Source: Bacteroidetes bacterium UKL13-3 (GTDB lineage Bacteria; Bacteroidota; Bacteroidia; UKL13-3). Taken from it: a stretch of 64,000 nt of DNA. The number at the start of each line of letters is the position of its first letter. The first letter of the stretch is position 1. The DNA lies in NCBI GenBank assembly GCA_001602415.1, contig CP012155.1, positions 62,001-126,000 on the forward strand, in the 5' to 3' direction. The notes under the pieces were generated by a model, which searched no databases, had not been told where the DNA came from, and saw only the letters and a program-made list of their open reading frames with translations. Positions 27,585 through 36,732 of the stretch are shown here, piece after piece. A program made the translations under genes and the position numbers.

Positions 27585-28360
27585 AATGCTAAAAAAGTTA
27601 AAAGACAAACACACTCTGCTATTTGCTCAACTGCCCCCAAGCAGTCACCTGTGTAACCGTCAATCCATTTATTGAAATATCGTTTTGAATAAAAATAAAG
27701 TAGCGTTAATGGGAAAATTACAAAGCAAAATTTCCATTGAATGATACACAATACAATTAATGGAATGAGTCCAAAAACATAAGCACCAACAATTTCTTTG
27801 TAACTATGTGACTTTGCTATTGGTTTGGCTTTGCTTGTTTCATCTTCTCTTGAATATTGTGAGGTGAAAACGATATTTATAGCCGTCAACCTTGCCAACG
27901 AGTGGTAAGTAACAAAGATTAGGGCAATGAGTAAATAATCAAAGTTGCCAGTTTTTGAGAGTAGATTATTTAAACCAAAAAACTTTAGACAAAACAAAAA
28001 TATCAAAGCAATAACGCCATAAGCACCCACTCGACTGTCTTTCATTATTTCTAGAATCTTGGCTTTTGTCCATCCGCCACCAAAGCCATCAAATACATCT
28101 GCCAAGCCATCTTCATGAAATGCCCCTGTTAGCAAAACTCCAGCAATAAGAGACAATAAAACAGAAATATTCGTATCGAACAAATATGAACTCAACCAAA
28201 ATACAGCAAAGGAAATTACGCCAATTATCCAGCCAATTAAAGGAAAATATCTTGTGGCTTTGTTTATATATTCAGGCGAATGGTCAATATTTCTCGGGCA
28301 GGGTATTCTTGTATAAAACATTAAAGCCGTAAAAAATATTTTTATTTCTTCTTTCATCAT
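27569..28360 (-). CDS. cobS: Adenosylcobinamide-GDP ribazoletransferase
   Basis: 263 aa, an integral membrane protein with multiple hydrophobic segments. It joins adenosylcobinamide-GDP with alpha-ribazole to make adenosylcobalamin or its phosphate. Family signatures: FYTRIPCP at the N terminus, GAFHEDGLADVFDGFGGGW and DSRVGAYGVIAL. The stop overlaps the cobC start and the start adjoins the cobT stop, a tight operon. Confidence 0.93.
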   Translation of the reverse strand: MMKEEIKIFFTALMFYTRIPCPRNIDHSPEYINKATRYFPLIGWIIGVISFAVFWLSSYLFDTNISVLLSLIAGVLLTGAFHEDGLADVFDGFGGGWTKAKILEIMKDSRVGAYGVIALIFLFCLKFFGLNNLLSKTGNFDYLLIALIFVTYHSLARLTAINIVFTSQYSREDETSKAKPIAKSHSYKEIVGAYVFGLIPLIVLCIIQWKFCFVIFPLTLLYFYSKRYFNKWIDGYTGDCLGAVEQIAECVCLLTFLALWKFI

Positions 28361-29367
28361 TAGTCTTTATTCGTTACACCTGCACTTTCAAAACTTGCCA
28401 TATTGTTTAAAAATGAAACCGCACTTTCAATAAGTGGGTAAGCAACGGCACAACCTGTGCCTTCACCTAATCTCATATTCAATTTTAAGAGAGGTTCAAC
28501 TTTCAAATATTTCAATAAATTTTGATGCCCAAACTCATCGCTTAAATGACAAAAAACCGCGTTGTCAATAATTGAAGGATTGATTTTGTATGCCACTAAA
28601 AAAGCATTACTAGCTATAAAACCATCAACTAAAATCAGCATTTTATTTTCAAACGCTGTAAGCATTGCTCCGCACATTTGGGCAATTTCAAATCCGCCAA
28701 AATATTGTAAAACATCTTTTGTGTTTTTAATTTCACCGTGAAATGTTTGTGCTTGTTTTAGAATTGCAATTTTATTTTCTAATTGAGTATCATTCAAACC
28801 TGTGCCACGCCCCACACATTCATCAATAGGCAAATTACACAAATAACTCATTAGCATTGTGGCAGAGGAAGTATTGCCAATACCCATTTCTCCGAAACCA
28901 ATAATGTTGCAGCCGTTTTCAAATATTGAATTGACAACTTCATTTCCTTTATCAAAGCATTGTTGCAATTGAGTTTCAGTCATTGCCTTTTCGTTTAAAA
29001 AGCTTTTAGTTCCGAAATCAATTTTTGCATTGAATAAATTGTCGTTTGGTTCAAAATCAAAAATTACTCCAGCATCAACTATTTTTAAACTAATACCATT
29101 TTGTTTAGAGAATACATTAATAGCTGCACCGCCTAGTAAGAAATTCATCACCATTTGAAAAGTAACCTCTTGTGGATATGCACTTACGCCTTCTTTTGCA
29201 ATGCCGTGGTCGGCTGCAAAAACTACAATAGTTGGATTTTGTAAAGTTGGCGAAAGTGTATTTTGAATTGTCCCAATTTGTAACGCTAAATTCTCTAGTG
29301 TACCTAATGACCCTAGTGGCTTGGTTTTGAAATCTATTTTATGCTGGATTTGTTCTTTTATAGTCAT
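28360..29367 (-). CDS. cobT: Nicotinate-nucleotide:dimethylbenzimidazole phosphoribosyltransferase
   Basis: 335 aa, normal length. It makes alpha-ribazole 5'-phosphate from the lower-ligand base and nicotinate mononucleotide. Signatures: KPLGSLGTLENLALQIG, FAADHGIAKEGVSAYP, FGEMGIGNTSSATML and the C-terminal LGEGTGCAVAYPLIESA. No cobinamide kinase (CobU) gene is in the window, so the set covers only nucleotide-loop assembly and depends on functions elsewhere. Confidence 0.95.
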   Translation of the reverse strand: MTIKEQIQHKIDFKTKPLGSLGTLENLALQIGTIQNTLSPTLQNPTIVVFAADHGIAKEGVSAYPQEVTFQMVMNFLLGGAAINVFSKQNGISLKIVDAGVIFDFEPNDNLFNAKIDFGTKSFLNEKAMTETQLQQCFDKGNEVVNSIFENGCNIIGFGEMGIGNTSSATMLMSYLCNLPIDECVGRGTGLNDTQLENKIAILKQAQTFHGEIKNTKDVLQYFGGFEIAQMCGAMLTAFENKMLILVDGFIASNAFLVAYKINPSIIDNAVFCHLSDEFGHQNLLKYLKVEPLLKLNMRLGEGTGCAVAYPLIESAVSFLNNMASFESAGVTNKD

Positions 29368-30335
29368 TGAGCAATTATTTTTTTAATAACAGTTCCTTTA
29401 TCTGTTTCAATTTTTAATAAATAAACCCCTTGTTTGAGTTGTATGTTTAAAGGTGTTGTTTCTCTTCCCTGATAAATGATTTCACCTTGACAATTGTAAA
29501 TAAAAATTGCATTTATTTTTTCTTCGCATTGAATGTTTAGCTGTTGGTTATGTGCAACAGGATTAGGAAATACTTGAAAATTAAAAGCACTAATAGGTTG
29601 CTCATTTACCAAAGTTGTTTGTTGGTGAATTACACCAACCGCATCTAAATCAAAACCGCTTGAGGCAAAAGCTGTTGGGAAAGGGTCGTTGATAGGATTA
29701 TTGTTGATGTCGTAAGTAGCATACAATGGATTGATGCTTCCTACTACATCAATTATTTTAATGTGAGTAATTGCATTTATATTTAATAATGGATTGCCTG
29801 TTAATTCTTGAAGGTCAAACGGTGTTCCATATTGTGCTCTGTATTTTCCTGCGAGATTATTAAGTTTTGTTGCATCTCCAGTATTATCAAATGGGCCAAT
29901 TTGAGTTGTTGTTTGTGCGTTAGATGTTGCTGGAAAACGAATATAATTAACTCCATCACTGCTCACTTCTACAAAAGCTAATTCTAAAAAAACATCATTA
30001 AATGAGTTTTCAAAAATGGCAAAGTCAAAACCTGTTCCATTAGAGATTGGGTTTTGAAATGTAAGAATTGCTGAACCTCCATCGCCTAAACTAACTACTC
30101 CATTAGCACCTGCTTGTCCAAGAGCCATTGAGCTGTTACCCACACTTGCAAAACCTAAAGATGTATTTGAAATGTCTTGAAAGCCCCTTGTTACGTTACA
30201 TTCATTAGCCCAAGCTACAAAAATACTGCTGTCCTTGAAGATGGCCGTTGTTCCAATAGTTCCAACTGGTCCAGCAAATTGTGCTAGTAAATTGTTGCTT
30301 ATTATTAATGCCAAGAAAAATGAAAGTTTATACAT
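29364..30335 (-). CDS. Secreted T9SS protein in the cobalamin operon
   Basis: 323 aa with a signal peptide (LSFFLALIISNNLLAQ) and a C-terminal type IX sorting tail (FNFQVFPNPVAHNQQLNIQC through the terminal KGTVIKKIIAQ). The middle (DFAIFENSFNDVFLELAFVE, VSSDGVNYIRFPA, SGFDLDAVGVIH) is a beta-rich domain recurrent in Bacteroidota B12 operons. It is probably displayed on the cell surface and involved in corrinoid capture; that role is inference from context. It overlaps cobT by 4 bp. Confidence 0.8.
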   Translation of the reverse strand: MYKLSFFLALIISNNLLAQFAGPVGTIGTTAIFKDSSIFVAWANECNVTRGFQDISNTSLGFASVGNSSMALGQAGANGVVSLGDGGSAILTFQNPISNGTGFDFAIFENSFNDVFLELAFVEVSSDGVNYIRFPATSNAQTTTQIGPFDNTGDATKLNNLAGKYRAQYGTPFDLQELTGNPLLNINAITHIKIIDVVGSINPLYATYDINNNPINDPFPTAFASSGFDLDAVGVIHQQTTLVNEQPISAFNFQVFPNPVAHNQQLNIQCEEKINAIFIYNCQGEIIYQGRETTPLNIQLKQGVYLLKIETDKGTVIKKIIAQ

Positions 30336-30720
30336 CTAAGAGTATTTTAGTTGGTTTTTTATTTTCATCAAGTGCTACAAAAGTGAAATTTCCTGTTATC
30401 GCTTTAGTTCGTTTTTCGCTATACATTTCTTCAATGAAAATTTCCACTTTTACATCTAAACTGGTGTTACCTATTTTAGATACTCTGCCCACCAGTTCTA
30501 TAATAGTTCCTGCTGGTATCGGTTGTTTAAAGTCTATTCTGTCAGACGAAACCGTAACACATATTTTTCGTGTAAATCTTGTAGCAGTAATAAAAGCCAC
30601 TTCGTCCATTAAGTGCATTGCTGTTCCACCAAAAAGTGTGTCGTAGTGGTTAGTTGTGTTGGGAAATACAGCTTTGAAGATCCTTGTCTCGGAGTTTTTT
30701 ATTTTATCTTCTAATGTCAT
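30328..30720 (-). CDS. Hotdog-fold acyl-CoA thioesterase (YciA/BFIT-like)
   Basis: 130 aa. NHYDTLFGGTAMHLMDEVAFITATRFTRK is the helix with the catalytic acidic residue of the AcotB-type hotdog family, and SSDRIDFKQPIPAGTIIEL follows as expected. It hydrolyses acyl-CoAs in the cytoplasm. It overlaps both neighbours in the riboswitch-led operon; why it is there is unclear. Confidence 0.85.
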   Translation of the reverse strand: MTLEDKIKNSETRIFKAVFPNTTNHYDTLFGGTAMHLMDEVAFITATRFTRKICVTVSSDRIDFKQPIPAGTIIELVGRVSKIGNTSLDVKVEIFIEEMYSEKRTKAITGNFTFVALDENKKPTKILLDV

Positions 30721-31073
30721 TTTAATATTTCTTTTTTAAATCCATAAACACAGTGTCTGCAATTGTTTTTGCAACAATATCCGCGAAGCGTGTGATACAA
30801 TTCGGTAAATACCCAATAAGAATTTTCTTTATAAAAATGTAGCCCTTCTATCAGCAATTCCTTTTGAGTTGGGAAACTATGCTTTGCAGAAACCTTTAAC
30901 AAAGAAATAAAGTGTTGTAAGCAATTTGCACATAAGCAATCGTAGTTTGTTTTTGCCAAAAACTCTTTCGTGTGATGGCTTAATTCAATGTTGCATTGGC
31001 AGTTTGCTACATCACCAACTTTACATTCAAAAGTGTTTGAGCATCGTGGGCAAATTTTAATTTCGTGCTTCAA
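30717..31073 (-). CDS. Cys-rich protein: CWC-type zinc domain fused to a DUF5522-like domain
   Basis: 118 aa. The N-terminal half has ICPRCSNTFECKVGDVANCQC and CLCANCLQHF. The C-terminal half has YKENSYWVFTELYHTLRGYC, then CKNNCRHCVYG. The two halves often occur as separate small proteins in Bacteroidota. Eleven cysteines suggest bound zinc or an iron-sulfur cluster. It overlaps both neighbours by a few bases. Confidence 0.75.
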   Translation of the reverse strand: MKHEIKICPRCSNTFECKVGDVANCQCNIELSHHTKEFLAKTNYDCLCANCLQHFISLLKVSAKHSFPTQKELLIEGLHFYKENSYWVFTELYHTLRGYCCKNNCRHCVYGFKKEILK

Positions 31074-31638
31074 AATTGGCTAATCTCAATACTGGAAATT
31101 TATATTGTGCCAAAGCAAAAGTTCCGAATAACACTCCTGAATAAAATAAATCCCCCAATAATGTTCCTTTTAAAAATGGAATACCAGCCGCATAGCAAGT
31201 AATTAAACCACCAAAATTTTGGGGATAGGTTGTGCTCCCAATCCAGCAACCAAAATTTGAAACCAAAAAGAAAATTGCAGTAGAAGCCAATGTTCCTGTT
31301 AATACTTTTGGAATATTTATTTTGTTCAATATTCCAAGCCCTGTTAGTGTGATTAAAAGATAGCTTCCATATTGCCAATAAAATCCTTCGTAAAACCAAG
31401 TGAATTTAGGGTAATATTGAGCATAAATTACATTGTTTATAAACAAATCACTCAACCAAGTTGCTGCAATTGGAATTAAAAATGCTTGCCATTTTTTAGA
31501 AAAATGTGCAGCGCCAAAAAGCCCAATTGCACCCAATGGCGAAAAGTTGGGTATGTGTGGAATGATGCGACTGAAAGCACACAATAAAATAAGTGCCGTA
31601 AGCAATGAAAAGCGAAGATTGATTTTTTGTTCTGTCAT
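31057..31638 (-). CDS. DUF6580-like polytopic membrane protein, first gene after the cobalamin riboswitch
   Basis: 193 aa with five or six hydrophobic segments and the sequence SRIIPHIPNFSPLGAIGLFG typical of DUF6580 proteins. They resemble ECF-type substrate-binding membrane components and often lead B12-controlled operons in this phylum. A corrinoid or cobalt transport role is inferred. The start lies about 115 nt downstream of the riboswitch. Confidence 0.75.
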   Translation of the reverse strand: MTEQKINLRFSLLTALILLCAFSRIIPHIPNFSPLGAIGLFGAAHFSKKWQAFLIPIAATWLSDLFINNVIYAQYYPKFTWFYEGFYWQYGSYLLITLTGLGILNKINIPKVLTGTLASTAIFFLVSNFGCWIGSTTYPQNFGGLITCYAAGIPFLKGTLLGDLFYSGVLFGTFALAQYKFPVLRLANFEARN

Positions 31639-31754
31639 TTTTTTTCAATTTTTAAATTTATTGAAATGCGAAAAGACAGAAACGATTACCCGTAAAAATT
31701 TAGGATAAAATGAATTTGTCAAAGCACATTTCGTGATGCTTAAACATAAATCAA

Positions 31755-31860
31755 TTTGTATGTATCTGGCTTATTCTTTTACAAGAAATTACAGTTGCAC
31801 GACAGCCCAAGAATTTACTTGGTTCCATACTTTTAGTTAAAATTGTTTGACTATTAAATT
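31755..31860 (-). ncRNA. Cobalamin riboswitch
   Basis: On the minus strand: GGAACCAAGTAAATTCTTGG, in which CCAAG pairs with CTTGG, then GCTGTCGTGCAACTGTAA (the GCAACTGTAA core at 31789-31798), then AATAAGCCAGATACATAC (B12-box-like, 31761-31772). The order and spacing fit a compact cobalamin riboswitch core. The downstream operon holds cobT, cobS and cobC, so it should turn the operon off when B12 is plentiful. Confidence 0.8.
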
Positions 31861-31929
31861 GATTTTGGTCAAAGAACTAGGGCAAAGATACAATTTAATT
31901 TTTAAAGTTGTGATTTAATTTTTAATTGC

Positions 31930-32092
31930 CCGTATTGTCTTTTGGTGGGTGGGCTTTGGGTGCGGTTGGCCAAAATTAAATGTGGTGTTTTTGGGTCGGC
32001 ATGTGTGATGATAAAACAGCTCTTTTAATTTTGAGAGGGTTGGCTTTTGTCGTGCATTGTGAGCACAAATGTTGATGGTTAAACGGTCGCCC
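31930..32092 (+). repeat. Module-edge hairpin 3, degenerate
   Basis: GTGCGGTTGGCCAAAATTAA at about 31960, followed by CAGCTCTTTT, GGTTGGCTTTTGTCGTG and CACAAATGTTGATGG, repeats the landmarks of the other hairpins in order, but the stems no longer pair well. It marks the outer edge of the cobalamin module. Confidence 0.45.
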
Positions 32093-32151
32093 TACAATTT
32101 AAAGTTAGAATTATTTTCTACTTTTAAATCGTACTATTTTTGGGGATGCCT

Positions 32152-32360
32152 ACAAAAGTTACCAGCCTGCAAAACAAAAAGCACAAAAAAAGCGCATTAA
32201 AGCGCTAAAAAAGTAAAGCTGCACCAACTAAAAATACACCCACCAAGCAGCCAAAAATAATCCCAAACATTCAAAACACATAACTCGCAAAAAAACCCGT
32301 CACGCTTCAGTCAACACACGCTTAAATCGAAGTGGGTACACTTCGTTTAAGCGCTATTTG
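32152..32360 (+). repeat. Fragment of the repeat cassette with short attC-like end
   Basis: The right-hand 209 bp of the repeat cassette, including the AGCGC hairpin and the short site at 32309-32360 (bulged T), closing G followed by TTATAGGGC. The left part is missing. Confidence 0.85.
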
Positions 32361-32378
32361 TTATAGGGCGTTTTTGTT

Positions 32379-33101
32379 TCATACAGTTTTCACTTTTTTA
32401 ATTGAATGTCGTCCAAAAGTAACTCCACCAATATTGAAAAGGTCGGAAAGCACGTTTATATGATATCTTGACTGTAAATTTGTTATTATCCTTGTGGCGT
32501 GTTTGTTTGATTTTCCAGAAACCATCAAAGTAGTCGAAATATGAGACACTCCACTTTGTTTTACAGGTCGTAATAAATTTGGTCTTAGCTCATTTACAAC
32601 ACCAATAAAATTGAATAACAATTCTGGATATGGATTAAAGTTTTTGACTTCACAAAAAGAAATTAATGATTTATTACTTACGTAGTAATATTTCATTTTA
32701 CTATCGTAAAAATCATCATCTTCTTCTATAGAATTTGGTTTAATTATACAAATGTCAGGAGTTGTAAAGGTGTCAGAGTTATGGTAGGATTGAACATTCA
32801 AATTATGTCGTATTTCGAAAATAAATTCTGTCGTACCTATTTTTCTCTTTACTTCGAAAAATGAATAATTTGCAGGATTTCCGGCTGTAGTACATTTATA
32901 TTTAAACTTACTCTTCTGTAGATTTTTAATTTCAACATCGTAGTTGTTATTTTCATAGAAACGAACAATATTATTGTAGCAAGCCATTTCAAAAAAATCA
33001 CTTATACGTTTTGAATTGTTATAGATTGCAGAACGATTTTTACGCAAATAACTTTCCACGTCTCTTGTTAGTTCTTTTATATCTTTAAAAGGATTATCCA
33101 T
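32379..33101 (-). CDS. Possible PD-(D/E)XK-type nuclease
   Basis: 240 aa. The arrangement TTPDICIIKPNS ... LISFCEVKNFNPYPELLFNFIG gives an Asp, then E-x-K, then a helix, the layout of a PD-(D/E)XK active site, with an earlier FFEVKRKIG strand. It overlaps the next upstream gene by 8 bp; together they fill cassette 32361-33685. A restriction or defence role is inferred from fold and setting only. Confidence 0.5.
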   Translation of the reverse strand: MDNPFKDIKELTRDVESYLRKNRSAIYNNSKRISDFFEMACYNNIVRFYENNNYDVEIKNLQKSKFKYKCTTAGNPANYSFFEVKRKIGTTEFIFEIRHNLNVQSYHNSDTFTTPDICIIKPNSIEEDDDFYDSKMKYYYVSNKSLISFCEVKNFNPYPELLFNFIGVVNELRPNLLRPVKQSGVSHISTTLMVSGKSNKHATRIITNLQSRYHINVLSDLFNIGGVTFGRHSIKKVKTV

Positions 33102-33537
33102 TGTCTGTTTCTCGTGCTAAACTGTCCTTATAAACTTTTATTTTTCTTAGAAGTTCCTTTGTTTCTAAATACTCGAAAAGACCAATTGGAATAGAATAGT
33201 CTTCCAATAGTTTTTTAAAAGTCAGAACAGTTTTGTTTAGTTTGAAAATTTCTTTTGCAGATAAATCATAAGTTCCTAATTGAACAGATTCGGCTTTACT
33301 CTTGAATATAATTCGAGAAGTAAATTTAGTTGCTGAGTCAAAATTGGATAGAACTCTTTTATAAAAAATTGACAGTGCCAAAAGGAGTTGTATTGTTTCA
33401 ATATCCTTTTTTAATGGAGTATAATAATCGTATCTGCCTGAAAGAAAATAATTAATATCATTAATTCTTCCATTGTATTCAAACGTCATTTGTTCACTCA
33501 ACTTATATGGTAGATTGTCTGTAAATAATTTTATCAT
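33094..33537 (-). CDS. Hypothetical protein paired with the possible nuclease
   Basis: 147 aa, mostly helical, charged, with no signal peptide or membrane segment. It overlaps the nuclease-like gene and starts 20 bp from attC-like site 5. The two-gene layout recalls toxin/immunity or nuclease/partner pairs, but no motif identifies it. Confidence 0.55.
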   Translation of the reverse strand: MIKLFTDNLPYKLSEQMTFEYNGRINDINYFLSGRYDYYTPLKKDIETIQLLLALSIFYKRVLSNFDSATKFTSRIIFKSKAESVQLGTYDLSAKEIFKLNKTVLTFKKLLEDYSIPIGLFEYLETKELLRKIKVYKDSLARETDNG

Positions 33538-33556
33538 TTGTGTTGTCAGTTAAAAT

Positions 33557-33691
33557 GGCATATAACGTATTGCAGCTACAAGAAGTTGGCGATTTCGGAG
33601 ACGAAAACTGTCTGCCACCACAGAACTTGATACGAAGCACAAAACTTCATTTAACCACTGAACCGCCAATTTCTTGTAGGTGCTGTTATGT
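33557..33691 (+). repeat. attC-like site 5
   Basis: R'' GGCATATAAC at 33557-33566; the inner stem CTACAAGAAGTTGGCG pairs with CGCCAATTTCTTGTAG, 15 of 16; closing G at 33685 followed by TTATGTGC. Confidence 0.87.
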
Positions 33692-33737
33692 GCTGGGCTA
33701 TTGTCCGTCAGAAGGTCTGCTGTTTTTTGTATTGCTG

Positions 33738-35909
33738 TCATTTTTCTTGTTCGTTGGTGTCGTCTGTTACTTTTTCCATGCAATATGGGCAAGCAACCCA
33801 AAGTTTTTCAAGTTGGCTAAAGCATTTTTTGCAAGTGATTACTTTTTCAACTACTGACTTAATTGGTATAGTTGTCCGAACTGTGAAAATGGCTGGAATT
33901 TCTTTTAAGAAACTTGATTCGTTACCTTTCTCTGTTATTAAAAAAAGTTTGTCTTTGGCTCGTGTTATTGCAACATAAAATAGTCGTCTTTCTTCCTCAA
34001 TTAGTAAGTCGTGATTTGCTTTTTTAATTACTTGAAAAATTCTGTCCTCCAACCAAATGTCGGGAAAACCACCGCTTCCCTCTGACAAACCAAGTATAAA
34101 AACAACCTTTGCTTCAAGTCCTTTTGCTGCATGAATGGTTTTTCCTTGAACTTTTATTCCCTCGTTTTTGAACCGAAAGAAGTAAGGTGTAAACATTTTA
34201 CTTCTTCGGTAGAGAAACAAAATATCATCGTTTGTTAGTCCATCGTCTAATAACTCTTTCACCTTGTCAAAACAGAATTGTATGTTTTCATCATCACTAC
34301 TGCCTGAATAAACTACAATTTTATGTTCTGACTGTTTTGATGAGTGAATTTCCTTATCAACTTTGAATTTATTGTGCTTGATTACTTCGTTGCTTGCTCC
34401 AACAATGTTTTGAGTGCTACGATAGTTCAAATTGAGTTTTACAACTTTTGCATTTGGAAAGTGATTTTCAAAGTCAACTATGTAACTCACATTAGAACCT
34501 CTGAAACCATAAATACTTTGCCAATCGTCACCAACGCAAAACAGTTGTGTTTGGTCGGTCAGTAAAAGTTTGATTAACTCAACTTGTAAATTGTTTACAT
34601 CTTGAAACTCGTCAACTAAAATGTATTGGTATTTACTTTTGTATTTATTAGCAATGTCGTCATGGTTCTGAAACAATGAAGTGCTTCGTGAAATCAAGTC
34701 GTTAAAATCAAGATAAGATTTGTCTGTGCAGTAATGAATATACTTTTCAACTACTGGTATGGCTAACTCATAGAAATGTCTAACTCTTTCGTGTTGGTCT
34801 TGTTTAGCATCATGTAATACTTTTTTCAAATCTGTATTCTCAACTTTTATCATGTCCGTAATCCGCATGATTTGAGTAACGAAATCCTTTATGCTTTCAT
34901 GGTATCCGTTAAATTCTTCTTTGTAAGTCAATGAAACTGTCTTGTGATAATTTGAAGGCAAACGGTTCTTTACAACGCTGTCCAGAGTGTGGTTGAACAA
35001 AGCAGAGTCTTTAGTCATGCTTTCAAAGGTCTTTACTAAAAGTAAATTTCCCTTTTGAAATTGTTCTTCTTTGTCCTTTGTCGAATAGCTTTTATCACTT
35101 ACATGCTCAATATAAAGATTCGCTTCAGGAATATAAAAGTCGGGATGAAACGCAAAGTCTTTAACATTTAGTAAAGGTTCATATTCATACTTAATGCTGT
35201 GGCGATAAAACCAATCAGCGATAAATTGCTCCGACTTGGAACGGACTTTTGTTCCATCAAGAGTTGTGAAATATTTGCCGTCTTTCGGCAAATATTTTCC
35301 ATCTGTTTTCTTGAGGTGTATTTTGTCTATGACGTAATCTAAAACATAGCGTTTCAATTGAAGCAAAAACTCTGTGTCCTCGCATTGCTCAATTAGAAGT
35401 TTGTGGACTACTTCAAATACAGTTTCGGGTGCAACATGTTTTGCAAGTTCATCTTCTTCGTCCCTTTTTTCATCTCCTATAATTCTAAACTTGTTGTCAA
35501 ACTCGTTTACACCATAATTCCGTAAGATGCTGTAACAAAAGCTGTGAAATGTTCTGACGGTTAAACCGTCAATCCATTTATATTTTTTTTGTTGGTTATA
35601 TCTTTCCTTGTCTTTTTCTAATTTGCTTAAATGTTTATCAGACATCAAGATTTCATATTGTCCTGTTGTGTCTGCCGAAACAATTAAGCGGTCAATCATT
35701 TCGTTTGTGGCGTTCTTGGTAAAGGTAATTGCAAGAATGCTTGATGGACTTACACCTTTTTCCTCAATTAAATAGATGATTTTTTGTAGAAGTGTTTTTG
35801 TCTTTCCCGAACCTGCACCAGCTAAAACCAAAATGCGTTTGTCTTCGCTAACAACAGCTTCGCTTTGTTTGTCGTTAAGTGTGCTTAAATCAGTTTTAGT
35901 TGTTGTCAA
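33738..35909 (-). CDS. UvrD/Rep-type helicase with inserted nuclease-like segment and C-terminal zinc finger
   Basis: 723 aa, superfamily 1A. Walker A LAGAGSGKTKTLLQK near residue 30, Walker B YILVDEFQDVNNLQ, GDDWQSIYGFRGSN, HAAKGLEAKVVFILG and RRLFYVAITRAKDKLFL. Between the first helicase motifs lies KVRSKSEQFIADWFYRHSIKY, then FHPDFYIPEANLYIEHV, which resembles the E..D..ExH core of Vsr/PD-(D/E)XK nucleases (residues ~220-270). The end has CKKC...CPYC. It shares a cassette with an RNase HI gene 41 bp upstream. Roles in repair or defence are both possible. Confidence 0.85.
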   Translation of the reverse strand: MTTTKTDLSTLNDKQSEAVVSEDKRILVLAGAGSGKTKTLLQKIIYLIEEKGVSPSSILAITFTKNATNEMIDRLIVSADTTGQYEILMSDKHLSKLEKDKERYNQQKKYKWIDGLTVRTFHSFCYSILRNYGVNEFDNKFRIIGDEKRDEEDELAKHVAPETVFEVVHKLLIEQCEDTEFLLQLKRYVLDYVIDKIHLKKTDGKYLPKDGKYFTTLDGTKVRSKSEQFIADWFYRHSIKYEYEPLLNVKDFAFHPDFYIPEANLYIEHVSDKSYSTKDKEEQFQKGNLLLVKTFESMTKDSALFNHTLDSVVKNRLPSNYHKTVSLTYKEEFNGYHESIKDFVTQIMRITDMIKVENTDLKKVLHDAKQDQHERVRHFYELAIPVVEKYIHYCTDKSYLDFNDLISRSTSLFQNHDDIANKYKSKYQYILVDEFQDVNNLQVELIKLLLTDQTQLFCVGDDWQSIYGFRGSNVSYIVDFENHFPNAKVVKLNLNYRSTQNIVGASNEVIKHNKFKVDKEIHSSKQSEHKIVVYSGSSDDENIQFCFDKVKELLDDGLTNDDILFLYRRSKMFTPYFFRFKNEGIKVQGKTIHAAKGLEAKVVFILGLSEGSGGFPDIWLEDRIFQVIKKANHDLLIEEERRLFYVAITRAKDKLFLITEKGNESSFLKEIPAIFTVRTTIPIKSVVEKVITCKKCFSQLEKLWVACPYCMEKVTDDTNEQEK

Positions 35910-36732
35910 TTGCGTTTAATTTTTATTTGTGCAAGGTAGTTATATCAAAATTATTTTCGTCCAAAGTCAGCAGGATTTTCACCCCATGCTCTTGTTTCCC
36001 ATTTCAAAACTTCGTTTTCATATTCGTTTTCGTTAAGCCATTTTATTGCTCTGTCAAGAAGCTCAAAAAGTTTTTTGTTTCTTTCGCTGCGGTCATGGTT
36101 TGTTCTTGCTTCTTTGTCACGAACCCAACCGATTGCATTTCTACTGTCCGAATAAATTGGAAGAGAGATATTATGTTTTTTGCAATGTGCAAGTGCATGA
36201 ACAATTCCTAAAAATTCTACTATGTTATTTGTCCCGTCCTCTAATGGTCCGACTTTAAAAATTAGTTCTTTTGTTTTCGTGTGAACACCTTGATACTCTA
36301 CAACACCCGTTGATGTGTTCCAAGCACCATCAACTGAAATGCTTTCGTCTATTGGTTTGCCAACTAAAAGTAATTGTTCAGGGGTTAATTCAGTTTCAAA
36401 AATGTCTTTGCCTATGTAGTCCCACCATTCGTCTTTGAATGCTTGTTCTGCTAATTGTCGTGTCTTGAATGATTTGTAAACCGTGTCTCGTCCTGAAAAA
36501 AGTTTACACTTATTGTTTAATAATCCTGTTACAAGTTTACACATTTTTTAAAATCCTGAATACTGTTTACATTTGTTTTACTGGATGAAGCGGAAGCGAG
36601 CTCTGCTGAGGAGCAACTCGCCAGGAATAATCCGGTCAGATGAGCATATAAATCCGTTATTAGGTTTACACTTGATAATGGATTTTCTTTACATATGCAC
36701 TTCTGGCATGCCTAATAAAACCTATTTTATAG

